Part shown: piece after piece, positions 16,447 through 24,613 of the stretch
How positions within the stretch are numbered: position 1 is the stretch's first letter
Layout: each line of letters begins with the position of its first letter
NCBI GenBank assembly: GCA_020718275.1
Contig: DYSI01000023.1
Span: forward strand, 1 to 33,698
Direction of reading: 5' to 3'
Source of the DNA: Draconibacterium orientale
GTDB lineage: Bacteria > Bacteroidota > Bacteroidia > Bacteroidales > UBA1556
DNA length: 33,698 bases
Notes under the pieces: model-generated
Seen by the model: only the letters and a program-made list of their open reading frames with translations
Database searches by the model: none
Told to the model about the DNA's origin: nothing
Made by a program: the position numbers and the translations under genes

Positions 16447-17124
16447 TTAATCGATTCGTAGCATGCGCATATAATTCATAAATCCAAAATCCTCTAGCGT
16501 TTTGAAAATTAGGACTATTCCAAATAATACCAGCGCAATTCCAACCACTTTATTGAGAACGAGCTCTCGCCTTGGTGAAAAATAACGTTTTATTTTTATT
16601 CCAATAAAACTCTTCAGAACGTCAGTTACGAAAATAGTGAGGAAGGTGGCCGAAAAGAAAACGATCGAATTTTCGAGTAAGTTTCCTTTTTCTGAATTTT
16701 TCCCAACAAAACCAAGTGCACCAAACCAAAAAAAGAATAGGAAAGGGTTCATAATGTTGAGGATAAAGCCTCGCAAAACATAGCCAATAGGTTGTGGGTC
16801 TTTGGGCGGATTTTCGAGATTGATATGCCGACGTTTCATTATTTCAGGCTTTTTTGCCCAAGATACCGAGCCGAAAATGATTAGAATAATGCCGCCAATG
16901 ATTCCTACATAAATCTTGCTTTGAGCATCGTTAAAAAGGGCGGCACCAATCGCAAAGCTAATAATCACCATCACTATGTCGCTTAAACTTATCCCTGCGG
17001 CCATGTATACGCCATACTTGAATCCCTTGTTAATGCCTGTTTGGATAATGGCAAAAAATGCCGGTCCAACCGAAATGGCAATTAGGGCGCCCAACAATAA
17101 TCCCTCAATGAATAGTGATGTCAT
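16447..17124 (-). CDS. LysE-family translocator (start re-assigned to MTSLFIEGLLLG)
   Basis: 'LLLGALIAISVGPAFFAIIQTGINKGFKYGVYMAAGISLSDI' LysE/RhtB family N-terminus; the ORF-track start at 17175 adds 17 non-family residues that overlap a promoter. Confidence 0.85.
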   Translation of the reverse strand: MTSLFIEGLLLGALIAISVGPAFFAIIQTGINKGFKYGVYMAAGISLSDIVMVIISFAIGAALFNDAQSKIYVGIIGGIILIIFGSVSWAKKPEIMKRRHINLENPPKDPQPIGYVLRGFILNIMNPFLFFFWFGALGFVGKNSEKGNLLENSIVFFSATFLTIFVTDVLKSFIGIKIKRYFSPRRELVLNKVVGIALVLFGIVLIFKTLEDFGFMNYMRMLRID

Positions 17125-17146
17125 TTGCGTTGATAATCGTGAAATG

Positions 17147-17175
17147 CAAATATAAAAAAATCTGATTACCGCCAA
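17147..17175 (-). promoter_or_regulatory. Bacteroidota-type promoter for the LysE-MazG-DUF5686 cluster
   Basis: Minus strand: TTTGG - 18 nt (from TTG) - TATATTTG, matching -33 TTG / -7 TAnnTTTG; predicted TSS ~16 nt before ATG at 17124. Confidence 0.65.
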
Positions 17176-17283
17176 ACCTACTTCCGATAGTGAGGTTTAA
17201 ATCTGACTAAAATTTGTAAAAGCTACATCAGGTTCTCGTGCTCATCGAGATACTTCAATTCTTAGTGGAGGTTTGTTGAAAAA

Positions 17284-18246
17284 CTATTTATAGCGCTTTT
17301 CAACGTAATATTTTAGTTGCTGATAAGCCAGATCATTATTCTCCCATAGGTTTTCGTCACGCATATCTTGAAGCAGATAAAGCGCCTTATGTGCTTCCAT
17401 AATATCATCAAAAGCTTGAATGGCCGCATTATACGTTTTTGGATTTCCATCAAACAAATCATTGATAATCATAAATTTGTCGTTGATACCGATAGAATTT
17501 TTCAGGCTTTTCAGGTCTTTTTTTACCACGGTTTGACTAGCTGGGTTCTCTTCGATTACTTCATCTTCTTCTGCACTCACTTCCAATATGTGCACCGTAC
17601 GCGCTGGATTTTCTTCTTTAATAGAAGGGGGTAATTGTACCTTTAGTTCTCTTTTGCCTGCAGGAGCAATGGTTTTCGCTTCTTCAGTAGCTTTTTCAAC
17701 CTTTGGTTCTGGTTTAATGGCAGGTTCAATTTTGGGAGTAATATATTCTTTGCGCTGTTCACTTTCTTGCGGTTCTGGCTGCTGAATTTTGGTTGAATCT
17801 GCCAATGGTATCAGCACTTCTTCTTCTTTCTTTGTAACTTTCAATTGAGCTTCCATTTCTGCTTTTTCCAGAGTTTGGCGATGAACTTCCGAGATGGTGG
17901 CTAAGTCAGGGATTTGAGGTTGGCGCTTTTCTTCGACCACTTGTTCTTCCAATACTTTTTCTTGCTCCTCAATTTGATGCTCTAATTCGAGTGTGAATGC
18001 AAGTTCAGCTTCGTCAATGAGGTCTTCTGTTTCTTTATCAATTTCACGTGACGACTCGATAGAATGTTTTCCAGGCTTTGCTTTTTCGTTAAACGAATCG
18101 ACTAATTGATATAGATTTTGCAAATTTCGCTTTAGTAAATCAATTTCAATAAGCGGAACTGTATGATTATAGGATACAATCGTTTCTAGTTGATCTTTGA
18201 TAACTTCTAACAGCTCAAGGCTATAGGTTTTTTGATGGTTGTTCAT
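17284..18246 (-). CDS. Hypothetical protein, Bacteroidota-type, with charged disordered centre and ordered C-terminal domain
   Basis: 320 aa; central Glu/Lys/Pro-rich region; C-terminus 'LKNSIGINDKFMIINDLFDGNPKTYNAAIQAFDDI...YQQLKYYVEKRYK' resembles a domain recurrent in Bacteroidota hypotheticals (from memory, not searched). Confidence 0.75.
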   Translation of the reverse strand: MNNHQKTYSLELLEVIKDQLETIVSYNHTVPLIEIDLLKRNLQNLYQLVDSFNEKAKPGKHSIESSREIDKETEDLIDEAELAFTLELEHQIEEQEKVLEEQVVEEKRQPQIPDLATISEVHRQTLEKAEMEAQLKVTKKEEEVLIPLADSTKIQQPEPQESEQRKEYITPKIEPAIKPEPKVEKATEEAKTIAPAGKRELKVQLPPSIKEENPARTVHILEVSAEEDEVIEENPASQTVVKKDLKSLKNSIGINDKFMIINDLFDGNPKTYNAAIQAFDDIMEAHKALYLLQDMRDENLWENNDLAYQQLKYYVEKRYK

Positions 18247-18387
18247 TACGATAAATTTTTACGAATGATAAATTTTTAAGTATCTATTGTCTTTTAATTA
18301 AATTTGCATCTTATGGAAAAAGAATCCTTCCCGTGATTTTCTAAATAGCGGGTAAAGATATTCTAAAGTTAAATCATAAATACGAGA

Positions 18388-18969
18388 ATGTTTTTAGAAA
18401 ATTCAACAAATAATAAACAAGAGTCGGGCTGGATCGAAGTAGTTTGCGGCTCAATGTTTTCGGGCAAAACCGAGGAATTGATCCGAAGATTGAAACGGGC
18501 TCGCATTGCCAAATTGAAGGTAGAAATATTCAAACCAAGCATCGATGTGCGATATGATGAGGTAAAAGTGGTGAGCCACGATCGCAATGAAATTTTGTCG
18601 ACCCCAGTTACTACCTCTAGCAATATTTTGTTGATGGCTAATGACATTGATGTGGTTGGTATTGATGAAGCTCAATTTTTCGATGATGAGTTGCCTGATG
18701 TTTGTAACGAGCTGGCCAATAGAGGAATAAGAGTCATTGTTGCTGGTTTGGATATGGATTTCAAAGGAAAACCTTTTGGGCCGATGCCTCGCATTATGGC
18801 CATGGCGGAATATGTCACCAAAGTACATGCTATCTGTATGCGTTGCGGAAAATTAGCCCATTATTCGCATCGTACCATTCAAGGCGATAAATTGGTAATG
18901 CTTGGCGAAACTGAAAGTTACGAGCCTCTTTGCCGAAATTGCTTTGTCAAAGCGGGCGGAAATATTTAG
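18388..18969 (+). CDS. tdk: Thymidine kinase (type II)
   Basis: 193 aa; '[18 protein letters not shown]' P-loop, '[10 protein letters not shown]', Zn motifs CMRC...CRNC. Confidence 0.96.
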   Translation: MFLENSTNNKQESGWIEVVCGSMFSGKTEELIRRLKRARIAKLKVEIFKPSIDVRYDEVKVVSHDRNEILSTPVTTSSNILLMANDIDVVGIDEAQFFDDELPDVCNELANRGIRVIVAGLDMDFKGKPFGPMPRIMAMAEYVTKVHAICMRCGKLAHYSHRTIQGDKLVMLGETESYEPLCRNCFVKAGGNI

Positions 18970-19076
18970 CTAGTTCCTAACGCTTCTTTGATTGTCCTTG
19001 CTTTTTGATTGTTTTTTTTTGTCTATAGTTTCTTTTTTATGAAATTATTTTCAAAATCTTTCCTACTTTTACCGCT

Positions 19077-20978
19077 ATGACATCGGTACAAATACTTTTA
19101 AAATATTGGGGCTATGCAGGTTTTCGACCTTTGCAAGAACAAATCATCGATTCGGTGCTTGCTGGAAAGGACACGCTTGCCTTAATGCCTACCGGTGGTG
19201 GTAAAAGTATTTGTTTTCAGGTGCCGGCTCTTATGCTTAGCGGGGTTTGCATAGTGGTGACTCCTCTCATTGCCCTCATGAAAGATCAGGTGCAGCAACT
19301 TCAGAATAGAGGCATCCGTGCGCTTGCTATTTTTTCGGGAATGCATTATCGTGAAATTGATATTACCCTCGATAATTGTGTGAATGGAGAGGTGAAATTC
19401 TTGTATGTATCTCCAGAACGCCTTGAAACAGAGCTTTTTCAAGAGCGCTTAAAACGAATGAAAGTAAGCTTGCTGGCTGTGGATGAGGCTCATTGTATCA
19501 GCCAATGGGGCTACGATTTTAGACCACCTTACTTGCGAATTGCAGATATTAGAGAGCTTATTCCAAATGTTCCTGTGCTGGCAGTAACTGCTACGGCTAC
19601 TCCCGCCGTGGTGCTAGACATTCAAAAGCGCCTTAATTTTAAACAAGAAAATTTGTTTGAAATGAGTTTTGAACGGAGCAATCTGAAATATCATGTTGAG
19701 CAGAAGGAAGATAAAATGGGTCGGCTTTTGCAATTACTCCAACAAAATCCAGGTACCGCCATTGTTTATGTTCGTAATCGTCGTAAAACGAAAGAGATAG
19801 CCATTTTTTTAATGCAAAATGATATTCCAGCTCACTATTATCATGCTGGATTAACTACTGATGAGCGAGATGCCAAACAGAGTGATTGGATTCAAAATAG
19901 GGTGCGCGTTATTGTTTCAACCAACGCTTTTGGAATGGGAATCGATAAGCCAGACGTGCGTTTGGTTGTGCATTTGGACGTGCCCGATAGTCTTGAAGCT
20001 TACTTTCAGGAAGCCGGACGCGCAGGTCGTGATGGTAAAATGGCCTTGGCGGTTTTAATCTATCACAAAAGTGATCTTATGGATTTGCAACGTAATTTCG
20101 AGATGAGTTTTCCTGAAATTGCTTATATCAAAAATGTGTATAATGCCTTGGGAAATTATTTCCAACTGGCGGTGGGCAGTGGAGTGGATGAATCCAATGA
20201 ATTTGTTATTGCTGATTTTGTGCAAATGTACAATCTGAACGCAAACGAGGCCTATAGCGCTATCCGATTCCTCGAAAAAGAAGGCTATTTATTTCTTTCG
20301 GATGCCATTAATCGCCCTTCCAAATTGATAATTACCGTGGATCGTGAAACCCTTTATCGGCATCAGGTGCGATATCCCCAAATGGGTGATTTTATCGACG
20401 TGCTCATTCGATCGTATAGTGGCTTGTTTACTGATTTTGCTATTATTGATGAGAATGTTTTGGCTCGCCGACTAAATACTAGCGCACTAGTGGTTGAAAA
20501 TATGCTTAAATTACTCCATAAAACTAATGTGATAACGTATATTCCTAAAACCTCGAAGCCGCAAATTATTTTTAATGGCGGTCGTTTGAATAATAAGGAG
20601 GTGGTGATTTATTCCGAACATTATCAGCTGCTTAAGGAAACGGCCGAAAAGCGACTCAAATCTGTTGTGTATTATGTTACTTCTTCCACCAAATGTCGTA
20701 GCGAATTGCTGCTTAGCTATTTCGGTCAATCTAATATTCGGCGCTGTGGACAATGCGATGTTTGCCTGCTGCGCAATACCGTGGCTTTGAGCCAGCATGA
20801 ATTTGATTTAGTAGTTGATCAGATTAAGCCGCTACTGCAACAACAGAATTTAAGTGTTTATGAGCTCTTGACTAAACTTCCTAATCTTCAAGAAGATAGA
20901 TTGATAAAAGTGCTTCGCTGGCTTATGGATAACGGTAAAGTGGCTGATTTTGGCGAACAGTTGATTTGGGTAAAATAG
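19077..20978 (+). CDS. recQ: ATP-dependent DNA helicase RecQ
   Basis: 633 aa; 'LALMPTGGGKSICFQVPA', 'DEAHCISQWGYDFRPPYL', 'QEAGRAGRDG', Zn-binding 'CRSELLLSYFG...CGQCDVC'. Confidence 0.95.
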   Translation: MTSVQILLKYWGYAGFRPLQEQIIDSVLAGKDTLALMPTGGGKSICFQVPALMLSGVCIVVTPLIALMKDQVQQLQNRGIRALAIFSGMHYREIDITLDNCVNGEVKFLYVSPERLETELFQERLKRMKVSLLAVDEAHCISQWGYDFRPPYLRIADIRELIPNVPVLAVTATATPAVVLDIQKRLNFKQENLFEMSFERSNLKYHVEQKEDKMGRLLQLLQQNPGTAIVYVRNRRKTKEIAIFLMQNDIPAHYYHAGLTTDERDAKQSDWIQNRVRVIVSTNAFGMGIDKPDVRLVVHLDVPDSLEAYFQEAGRAGRDGKMALAVLIYHKSDLMDLQRNFEMSFPEIAYIKNVYNALGNYFQLAVGSGVDESNEFVIADFVQMYNLNANEAYSAIRFLEKEGYLFLSDAINRPSKLIITVDRETLYRHQVRYPQMGDFIDVLIRSYSGLFTDFAIIDENVLARRLNTSALVVENMLKLLHKTNVITYIPKTSKPQIIFNGGRLNNKEVVIYSEHYQLLKETAEKRLKSVVYYVTSSTKCRSELLLSYFGQSNIRRCGQCDVCLLRNTVALSQHEFDLVVDQIKPLLQQQNLSVYELLTKLPNLQEDRLIKVLRWLMDNGKVADFGEQLIWVK

Positions 20979-21058
20979 CGCTTTTACTTTTCAAGTTGAG
21001 TACCCTGCCGAAATGATTTGCAGTGCTTTTTTTTGCAGGCAGATATTTTTGCGCTTAC

Positions 21059-21115
21059 GAAAAAATTAAGGGCTGGTTATTTTTCAATTAATATTTTGAA
21101 AAATAATCAGCCCTT
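21059..21115 (-). terminator. Long hairpin between convergent recQ and S46 peptidase genes
   Basis: 20-bp stem AAGGGCTGGTTATTTTTCAA / TTGAAAAATAATCAGCCCTT (one G:T wobble), 8-nt loop; A-run at its left edge gives a minus-strand T-tract. Confidence 0.8.
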
Positions 21116-21135
21116 GGTCAAATTTTAAGAATTCT

Positions 21136-23319
21136 TTATTCGATTACTCGGTTTACTAAGGTGAGTTCATCAATCAAATTTTTGGCGCCAGCATATCGGT
21201 CGATAATAAGAAGTACATATCTGATATCCACGGAGATAGTGCGTTGCAATTCTGGCTCAAAAGCGATATCACCACTCATCGCTTCCCAATTACCATCGAA
21301 AGCAAGTCCAATTAATTGTCCTTTTCCATTGATAACAGGGCTTCCACTATTACCGCCAGTAATATCATTGTTGCTCAGGAAGCAAACTTTCATAGTTTCG
21401 CCTTCACCATACACACCATAATCTTTTTTCTGAAAGATTTCTTTAAGCTTTGGTTCCACAACAAATTCTGGATTTGTAGGATCTTCTTTATCCATAACTC
21501 CTTGCAGCGTAGTGAAGTAATTGTAATGAACCGCATCTTGTGGATAGTAATCTTTCACATTTCCATAGGTTAATCGCATGGTGAAATTGGCATCTGGATA
21601 GAAGGTTTTATCAGTTTCCATTTGACGAAGTGCATCAATAAACAAGCGATTTCCTTTGTTTAGCTGGTCAGAAGCGCTACTGGATTTCGCTCTCACTACT
21701 TCAAATTGATCGAAAAAAGCATTCATAGCCACGTAAACAGGATCTTTGGCGAGCACCTTTATGCTAGGATTTGCAAGGAAAGCATCAAGCTTAGCTTGGC
21801 TTACAAAAATAGATTTAGCATAAACTTGTTCAGCCCATGCGGCATAGTTTCCTTTATATTTTTTATCAATATCAATTAAATAGCTAGGTTGTTGGTCCAT
21901 TGGCACATCTTGATGATATAGCTGCATCATTTTAGCCCAAACTTGCTTGTCGGTGGTTAAATCAAAGTCCTTGAAAAAGCCAACGGAAGAGGCTTTAAGG
22001 CTTGCTGTTATTTTGTTAATTTTGTCGTTATCAGGATTTTCTGCTTCTAATTCTTTCATCAAGCTTTTGAAACCCAGGGCGTTTTTTATTGCCTCTGAGC
22101 CACTATAAATGGCTTCAATAAAGTAGTAACGGCTAGTTACATAAGCATCCATATTTTGGTAAGCGGTTTGAATATCGCTCATGGCTGTTCCATATTTGGC
22201 TTTTCTGCTGTCGTCGGCATCAATCCATTGTGCTAATTTGGCTTCTGTTTCACGCTTCTTATCAGCCACATCCAATCTATTTAGCCCGCGGCTCATGCCG
22301 ATAAAGTTTTTCCAATAGTTGGCAACGCCTGCATATTTACTGGCATATTGGATTCTCACTTTTGCATCAGCATCCATGTTGGCGGCATAAATATCTAGTT
22401 TTGCTCTGCGTATTTTGATACGGGTAGGATATACTAATTTTAAGTTTTGCTCAACGCCAAAGGAAGTCAAGTAACGGTCAGTACTGCCTGGGTATCCCAT
22501 AATCATGGCAAAATCGCCATTTTTAACGCCTTCTAAGGAAATTGGTAAGTGATGTTTGGGCTTCATCGGAACATTGTCTTTGGAATAGTCGGCTGGACTT
22601 CCGTCGGGAGCAGTATAAACTCTAAACATCGAGAAGTCGCCAGTATGCCGTGGCCACATCCAATTGTCGGTGTCTCCGCCAAATTTGCCAATGGATGAAG
22701 GTGGGGCGCCTACCAAACGAACGTCGCGATAGGTTTGCATTACAAACATATAAAACTCGTTGCCATTAAAAAATGGTTTTATCACGACATCATATTTACC
22801 ATTTTCATTGGCCTTGTCAGTGAGTTTTTTGGTAACATCTGCAATGGCTTTGCTACGTTCTGTTTCGGTCATTTTATCGTTAAGATTGGCAAGTACTTCT
22901 TTACTCACATCTTCGATACGGATTAAGAATTTCACAAAGAATCCTGGATTGGCAAGCTCTTGGTCTTTGCTAAATGCCCAAAATCCATCCGTCAAATAAT
23001 CGTGTTCGATGCTCGAATGTTCTTGTATTTTGCCAAAACCGCAGTGATGATTGGTCAAAATTAATCCTTGGTCGGAAATAATTTCGCCGGTGCAGCCATT
23101 TCCAAATTGAATGATGGCATCTTTTAAACTGGAATTATTTACGCTGTATATTTCTTCAGCAGTTAGCTTTAGGCCGTGCTTTTGCATATCAGTGTAATTC
23201 AAGCGGTTTACCAGAAATGGTAACCACATGCCTTCATCTGCCTTGGCTGATTGAAAACTTCCACCGATAAAGGTAAAAATTAACAGGCTAATCATTAAAA
23301 TATGGGTTGCTTTTTTCAT
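21136..23319 (-). CDS. S46 family dipeptidyl-peptidase (DPP7-like)
   Basis: 727 aa; signal peptide; 'GLILTNHHCGFGKIQEHS' His motif, 'TGGNSGSPVINGKGQLIGLAFDGNWEAMSGDI' Ser motif, 'QRTISVDIRYVLLIID' typical of S46. Confidence 0.95.
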   Translation of the reverse strand: MKKATHILMISLLIFTFIGGSFQSAKADEGMWLPFLVNRLNYTDMQKHGLKLTAEEIYSVNNSSLKDAIIQFGNGCTGEIISDQGLILTNHHCGFGKIQEHSSIEHDYLTDGFWAFSKDQELANPGFFVKFLIRIEDVSKEVLANLNDKMTETERSKAIADVTKKLTDKANENGKYDVVIKPFFNGNEFYMFVMQTYRDVRLVGAPPSSIGKFGGDTDNWMWPRHTGDFSMFRVYTAPDGSPADYSKDNVPMKPKHHLPISLEGVKNGDFAMIMGYPGSTDRYLTSFGVEQNLKLVYPTRIKIRRAKLDIYAANMDADAKVRIQYASKYAGVANYWKNFIGMSRGLNRLDVADKKRETEAKLAQWIDADDSRKAKYGTAMSDIQTAYQNMDAYVTSRYYFIEAIYSGSEAIKNALGFKSLMKELEAENPDNDKINKITASLKASSVGFFKDFDLTTDKQVWAKMMQLYHQDVPMDQQPSYLIDIDKKYKGNYAAWAEQVYAKSIFVSQAKLDAFLANPSIKVLAKDPVYVAMNAFFDQFEVVRAKSSSASDQLNKGNRLFIDALRQMETDKTFYPDANFTMRLTYGNVKDYYPQDAVHYNYFTTLQGVMDKEDPTNPEFVVEPKLKEIFQKKDYGVYGEGETMKVCFLSNNDITGGNSGSPVINGKGQLIGLAFDGNWEAMSGDIAFEPELQRTISVDIRYVLLIIDRYAGAKNLIDELTLVNRVIE

Positions 23320-23366
23320 AATTTGTTATGGGTTGATGATAATTTAAGTGGTTAAAGGTTAATTGG

Positions 23367-24455
23367 TTAGGTGTATTGTTCACCTTTCACGATCTTGATG
23401 TCGTTGACGAAATTACGAATCATTTGTTCATCTTGTTTTCGGCAAATTAGTAGCGAATGATCTTTGGAAGCCACTATATAGTTTTCTAAACCTTGTATTA
23501 CAACCAGCTTTTTGTCGGGCACATTCACTATACAATTGTGTGAATCATAAATCATTACGTTCTTTCCAACAATGGCATTGTTGTCTTCGTTTTTTTCTTT
23601 AATCTCGTACAATGATCCCCAAGTACCTAAATCCGACCAGCCCAAATCTGCAGCATAAACGTATACATTATCTGCTTTCTCCATCACGCCATAATCTATG
23701 GAAATACTTTTACAGACGCTGTATGTTTTGAGGATAAAATCCTTTTCTTCGGGGGTATTGTAGTATTCGCTTCCTGCTGTAAAAAGCTGATTAACCTCTG
23801 GTAAATATTGGTCGAAAGCTTGTTGAATACTCTTTAAACTCCAGATAAAAATACCTGCATTCCACAGAAAATCACCACTTTCGATAAATTTTTGGGCTAG
23901 TTCTAAAATGGGCTTTTCGGTAAATGTTTTTACTTTACGAATATCGCTATTGGCGTGTACATTTTCCTGCTCAGAGTACTGGATATAGCCGTAACCAGTA
24001 TCTGGACGATTGGGTTTGATACCAATGGTAAGCAACCAATCATTATCTGCTACCGCTTGCAATGCTTCGGTAATGACCGTGGTAAATACGTCTTCTTTGA
24101 GAATGATATGGTCGGAAGGGGCGACCACAATTCTAGCCTCTGGATTGATGGTTAGAATCTTGTGATTGGCATAAGCAATGCAAGGGGCTGTATTTCTGCG
24201 TGAAGGCTCGCCGAGTATTTGATTATCTGATAGTTGAGGAAGTTGCTCTTTTACCAAATTGCGATATTCTTCACCAGTGACGATGTAAATATTCTCTGGC
24301 GGGCAGATTTTCAAAAAACGTCGAAAAGTTTGTTGTATTAAGGTTTCGCCGGTTCCTAAAATGTCAATAAATTGCTTTGGGTGTGATGAAGTACTCATGG
24401 GCCAAAATCTGGCGCCAATTCCTCCTGCCATGATTACACAGTAGTTGTTTTTCAT
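23367..24455 (-). CDS. Mannose-1-phosphate guanylyltransferase
   Basis: 362 aa; 'IMAGGIGARFWPMSTSSHPKQF', 'EPSRRNTAPCIAYA', 'VAPSDHII', 'FTEKP', 'FLWNAGIFIW', 'LGWSDLGTW'. Confidence 0.94.
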   Translation of the reverse strand: MKNNYCVIMAGGIGARFWPMSTSSHPKQFIDILGTGETLIQQTFRRFLKICPPENIYIVTGEEYRNLVKEQLPQLSDNQILGEPSRRNTAPCIAYANHKILTINPEARIVVAPSDHIILKEDVFTTVITEALQAVADNDWLLTIGIKPNRPDTGYGYIQYSEQENVHANSDIRKVKTFTEKPILELAQKFIESGDFLWNAGIFIWSLKSIQQAFDQYLPEVNQLFTAGSEYYNTPEEKDFILKTYSVCKSISIDYGVMEKADNVYVYAADLGWSDLGTWGSLYEIKEKNEDNNAIVGKNVMIYDSHNCIVNVPDKKLVVIQGLENYIVASKDHSLLICRKQDEQMIRNFVNDIKIVKGEQYT

Positions 24456-24613
24456 ATTGCATTGATTTATAAAACCATTAATATTTGAGATTCAATTAAT
24501 TAGCTTTATCTTACAACAATTGGAACTTCAATAAATAGCATACACTTCGGGCTATTTACTAAAACATGAATGCTGTATGAACTCAAAAAACAATTGACTG
24601 AATCGTATTTGAT

